A DNA stretch of 22,380 nt. Origin: JAFHCF01 sp048497495 (lineage in GTDB: Bacteria; Pseudomonadota; Alphaproteobacteria; Rhizobiales; Ancalomicrobiaceae). Numbering within the stretch: position 1 is the first letter of the stretch; every line of letters starts with the position of its first letter. The notes under the pieces were generated by a model, which made no database searches, was not told the DNA's origin, and saw only the letters and a list, made by a program, of their open reading frames with translations. Positions 20,409-22,380 of the stretch are shown piece after piece. The stretch covers positions 1 to 22,380 of the forward strand of contig JAFHCF010000114.1 in the NCBI GenBank assembly GCA_048497495.1. The letters run 5' to 3'. The position numbers and the translations under genes are program-made.

Positions 20409-21479
20409 ATGAGCACAGGGACGGCCGAACGATCGAAATCCTGGCCGATGAACGCCTGGTATGCGGCGGCCTGGGATCACGAGATCAAGCACGAGCTGAT
20501 GCCGCGCACCATCTGCGGCAAGAAGGTCGTCATGTACCGCCGCACCGACGGCGAGGTGGCGGCGCTGGAGGATGCCTGCTGGCATCGCCTGCTGCCCCTG
20601 TCGATGGGACGGCTCGACGGCGACGAGGTGGTGTGCGGCTATCACGGCCTGGTCTTCGACGGCTCGGGGCGCTGCACCCACATGCCGTCGCAGGAGACGA
20701 TCAATCCTTCCGCCTGCGTGCGCGGCTATCCGGTCGTCGAGGCTCACCGCTTCGTCTGGCTGTGGATGGGCGATCCGGCGCTGGCCGACCCGTCGAAGGT
20801 GCCCGATCTCCACTGGAACAAGGACCCCGACTGGGCCGGCGACGGCAAGCTGATCGAGGTGAAGTGCGATTACCGGCTGGTGGTCGACAATCTGATGGAC
20901 CTCACCCACGAGACCTTCGTCCATTCCTCCTCGATCGGCGATCGCGCCGTGGCCGAGGCGCCCTTCGAGGTGACCCACGGCGAGCGCACCGCCACCGTCA
21001 CCCGCTGGATGGAGGGGATCACCCCGCCGCCCTTCTGGGCCGGCCAACTCGGCCGTCCCGGGCCGGTCGACCGTTGGCAGATCATCCGCTTCGAGGCGCC
21101 GTGCACCGTGGCGATCGACGTCGGCGTCGCGGTCACCGGGACCGGCGCGCCGCAGGGCGACCGCTCGCAGGGCGTCAACGGCTACGTGCTCAACACCATC
21201 ACCCCGTCGACCGAGGGCTCCTGCCTCTACTTCTGGGCCTTCGTGCGCAGTTGGGATCTGACCAACCAGCGCCGCACCACCGAGATCCGCGAGGGCGTCT
21301 CCGGGATCTTCGGCGAGGACGAACTGATCCTCGAGGCGCAGCAGCGGGCGATGGACGAACATCCGGAGAAGCTGTTCTTCAATCTCAACATCGACGCCGG
21401 GTCGATGTGGGCGCGCCGGCTGATCGATCGGATGATCGCCGCCGAGGAGCCCGGATTGCGGGTCGTGGCGGCGGAATGA
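20409..21479 (+). CDS. VanA-type Rieske non-heme iron oxygenase (aromatic O-demethylase/hydroxylase)
   Basis: Terminal oxygenase that would use O2 and electrons from a separate reductase to demethylate or hydroxylate an aromatic acid; 356 residues, the VanA size. The Rieske [2Fe-2S] site is Cys57-x-His59 and Cys76-x2-His79 (in VCGYHG). The mononuclear iron site is in NLMDLTHETFVH, with Asn161, Asp164, His167 and His172. Overall similarity from memory is closest to vanillate O-demethylase oxygenase VanA (CDYRL..DNLMDLTHET, TPPPFW, VDRWQ). The Rieske loop reads CWHRLLPLS rather than the usual CPHRGAPLS, so the true substrate may differ from vanillate. GGGAG with 6-base spacing precedes the ATG. 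No reductase gene (vanB) is beside it. A GntR gene follows 31 bases later. Confidence 0.88.
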   Translation: MSTGTAERSKSWPMNAWYAAAWDHEIKHELMPRTICGKKVVMYRRTDGEVAALEDACWHRLLPLSMGRLDGDEVVCGYHGLVFDGSGRCTHMPSQETINPSACVRGYPVVEAHRFVWLWMGDPALADPSKVPDLHWNKDPDWAGDGKLIEVKCDYRLVVDNLMDLTHETFVHSSSIGDRAVAEAPFEVTHGERTATVTRWMEGITPPPFWAGQLGRPGPVDRWQIIRFEAPCTVAIDVGVAVTGTGAPQGDRSQGVNGYVLNTITPSTEGSCLYFWAFVRSWDLTNQRRTTEIREGVSGIFGEDELILEAQQRAMDEHPEKLFFNLNIDAGSMWARRLIDRMIAAEEPGLRVVAAE

Positions 21480-21510
21480 GCCGGGTGACGGCGAGGCACG
21501 GAGACGGGCG

Positions 21511-22257
21511 ATGAGCCGCGAGGCGGAAGGGTCGCAGACCCGCAAGGCGGAACTGGCGTTGCGCGAGGCGATCGTCGAGGGGGTGTTCCCGGTCGGCGAG
21601 CGGCTCTCGGAACTCACCCTCACCGAGCGGTTCGGCGTCTCGCGCACCCCGCTGCGCACCGCCATGGTGCGGCTCGAGGCGGAAGGGCTGATCGAGACCC
21701 TGCCCGGCGGCGGCTACGTGGTGCGGGCCTTCTCGGAGGCCGACCTCAACGACGCCATCGATCTGCGCGGCGTGCTCGAGGGCTTCGCCGCTCGGCGGGC
21801 GGCGGAGCGCGGCCCATCGCGCGGCGAACTCGCCGAGGCCAAGCTGATCCTCGCCGGCATCGACCGCCTGCTCGCCGCCCCCGATCTCGGCGAGGAGGGG
21901 TTCGCCACCTACGTCGATCTCAACGCCCGCTTCCACCAGGCGCTGGTCGGGCTCGCCGCCAGTCCGACGCTGGCGCGCGAGATCGAGCGGGTCTCGGCGC
22001 TGCCGCTGGCCTCGCCCTCGGGCTTCGTGCGGCTGCAGTCGCGATTGCCGGAGGCGCGCGCCGTGGTGGTTCTGGCGCAGGACCACCACACCTCGGTGAT
22101 CGAGGCGATCGAGGGGCGCGAGGGGGCGCGGGCGGAGAGCCTGATGCGCGAGCACGCCCGCCTCGCCCGGCGCAATCTGCAAGCGGCGCTGGCCGATCGT
22201 GCCCGGCTCGACGACCTGCCGGGCGGCAACTTCATCCGTCGCGCCACGGCGATGTGA
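21511..22257 (+). CDS. GntR family, FCD-domain transcriptional regulator (VanR-like)
   Basis: Ligand-responsive repressor; 248 residues. The N-terminal winged helix (about 10-75) contains the GntR signature LTERFGVSRTPLRTAMVRLEA and the wing GGGYVVRAF, given as separate pieces. The C-terminal FCD helical domain (about 85-230) has the metal-site pattern NARFH (Asn138, His142), DHH (His193) and REHA (His215), suggesting a bound metal and a small carboxylate effector. ATG is preceded by GGAG with 7-base spacing. It lies directly after the Rieske oxygenase gene on the same strand, so it probably controls that operon, including itself, through the GTATAC sites upstream. VanR is a reasonable analogue, but the effector is not known. 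Confidence 0.9.
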   Translation: MSREAEGSQTRKAELALREAIVEGVFPVGERLSELTLTERFGVSRTPLRTAMVRLEAEGLIETLPGGGYVVRAFSEADLNDAIDLRGVLEGFAARRAAERGPSRGELAEAKLILAGIDRLLAAPDLGEEGFATYVDLNARFHQALVGLAASPTLAREIERVSALPLASPSGFVRLQSRLPEARAVVVLAQDHHTSVIEAIEGREGARAESLMREHARLARRNLQAALADRARLDDLPGGNFIRRATAM

Positions 22258-22344
22258 CGCGACGACGAGACGGCCGGGGTGGACGAGGGGTCGGACGACA
22301 CGACCCGCCGCCACCGGCTCGGGACCATTCCAGGGAGGACACCC

Positions 22345-22380
22345 ATGAAACGCACCCTCGCGGGGCGCGCGGCGACCGTC
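22345..22380 (+). CDS. Start of an unidentified gene (5' fragment)
   Basis: ATG preceded by a strong SD (GGGAGG at 22333-22338, 6-base spacer), open to the end of the window. Only 12 residues, MKRTLAGRAATV, are visible. A basic start like this could begin a signal peptide, for example of a periplasmic substrate-binding protein, but that is a guess. It lies 87 bases after the GntR gene on the same strand. Confidence 0.55.
   Translation, partial: MKRTLAGRAATV

Overview
The window is very GC-rich, tightly packed bacterial chromosome with many ATGA start/stop overlaps. Gene content points to an alphaproteobacterium, probably a metabolically versatile, facultatively anaerobic Hyphomicrobiales-type organism. 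This placement is inferred from gene families and base composition, not from a marker gene. All 20 coding regions called look intact except the two cut by the window edges. I see no tRNA, rRNA, CRISPR array or insertion sequence, and no intergenic gap exceeds 300 bases.

Layout. (1) 1-1271: the 3' end of hoxH (catalytic subunit of a NAD-linked [NiFe] hydrogenase) overlaps hoxW, its maturation protease. (2) 1272-1549: a pair of oppositely oriented palindromic repeats, then an FNR/FixK-like box. (3) 1550-4040: ubiT-ubiU-ubiV, the oxygen-independent ubiquinone hydroxylation module, translationally coupled. (4) 4159-13048: a plus-strand type II secretion (T2SS) cluster gspE-F-G-H-I-J-K-L-M plus a proline-rich GspC/GspN-like protein. 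(5) 13098-16005: on the minus strand and convergent, the secretin gspD (here a predicted lipoprotein) and a short prepilin peptidase. (6) 16287-17231: a secreted, cysteine-free trypsin-fold protease, divergent from gspD and a natural candidate for T2SS cargo. (7) 17359-17937: a flavin reductase family protein. (8) 17945-20155, minus: a YgiQ-type radical SAM protein, probably read from a leaderless message. (9) 20409-22257: a VanA-type Rieske oxygenase followed by a GntR/FCD (VanR-like) regulator, with candidate GTATAC operators in the promoter. (10) From 22345: the start of another gene.

How it fits together. Hydrogenase plus anaerobic ubiquinone synthesis suggests H2-linked metabolism and quinone-dependent respiration with little or no oxygen; the FNR/FixK-like site upstream of ubiT supports oxygen control. 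The T2SS set covers ATPase (E), platform (F, L, M), pseudopilus (G, H, I, J, K), secretin (D), prepilin peptidase and a linker protein. It lacks a recognisable PDZ-type GspC and any pilotin in the window. Its departures from the textbook system (lipidated secretin, proline-rich linker protein, pseudopilin GspG without the usual C-terminal aspartates, peptidase without a methyltransferase domain) are the most unusual content here. I did not find a wholly new kind of system.
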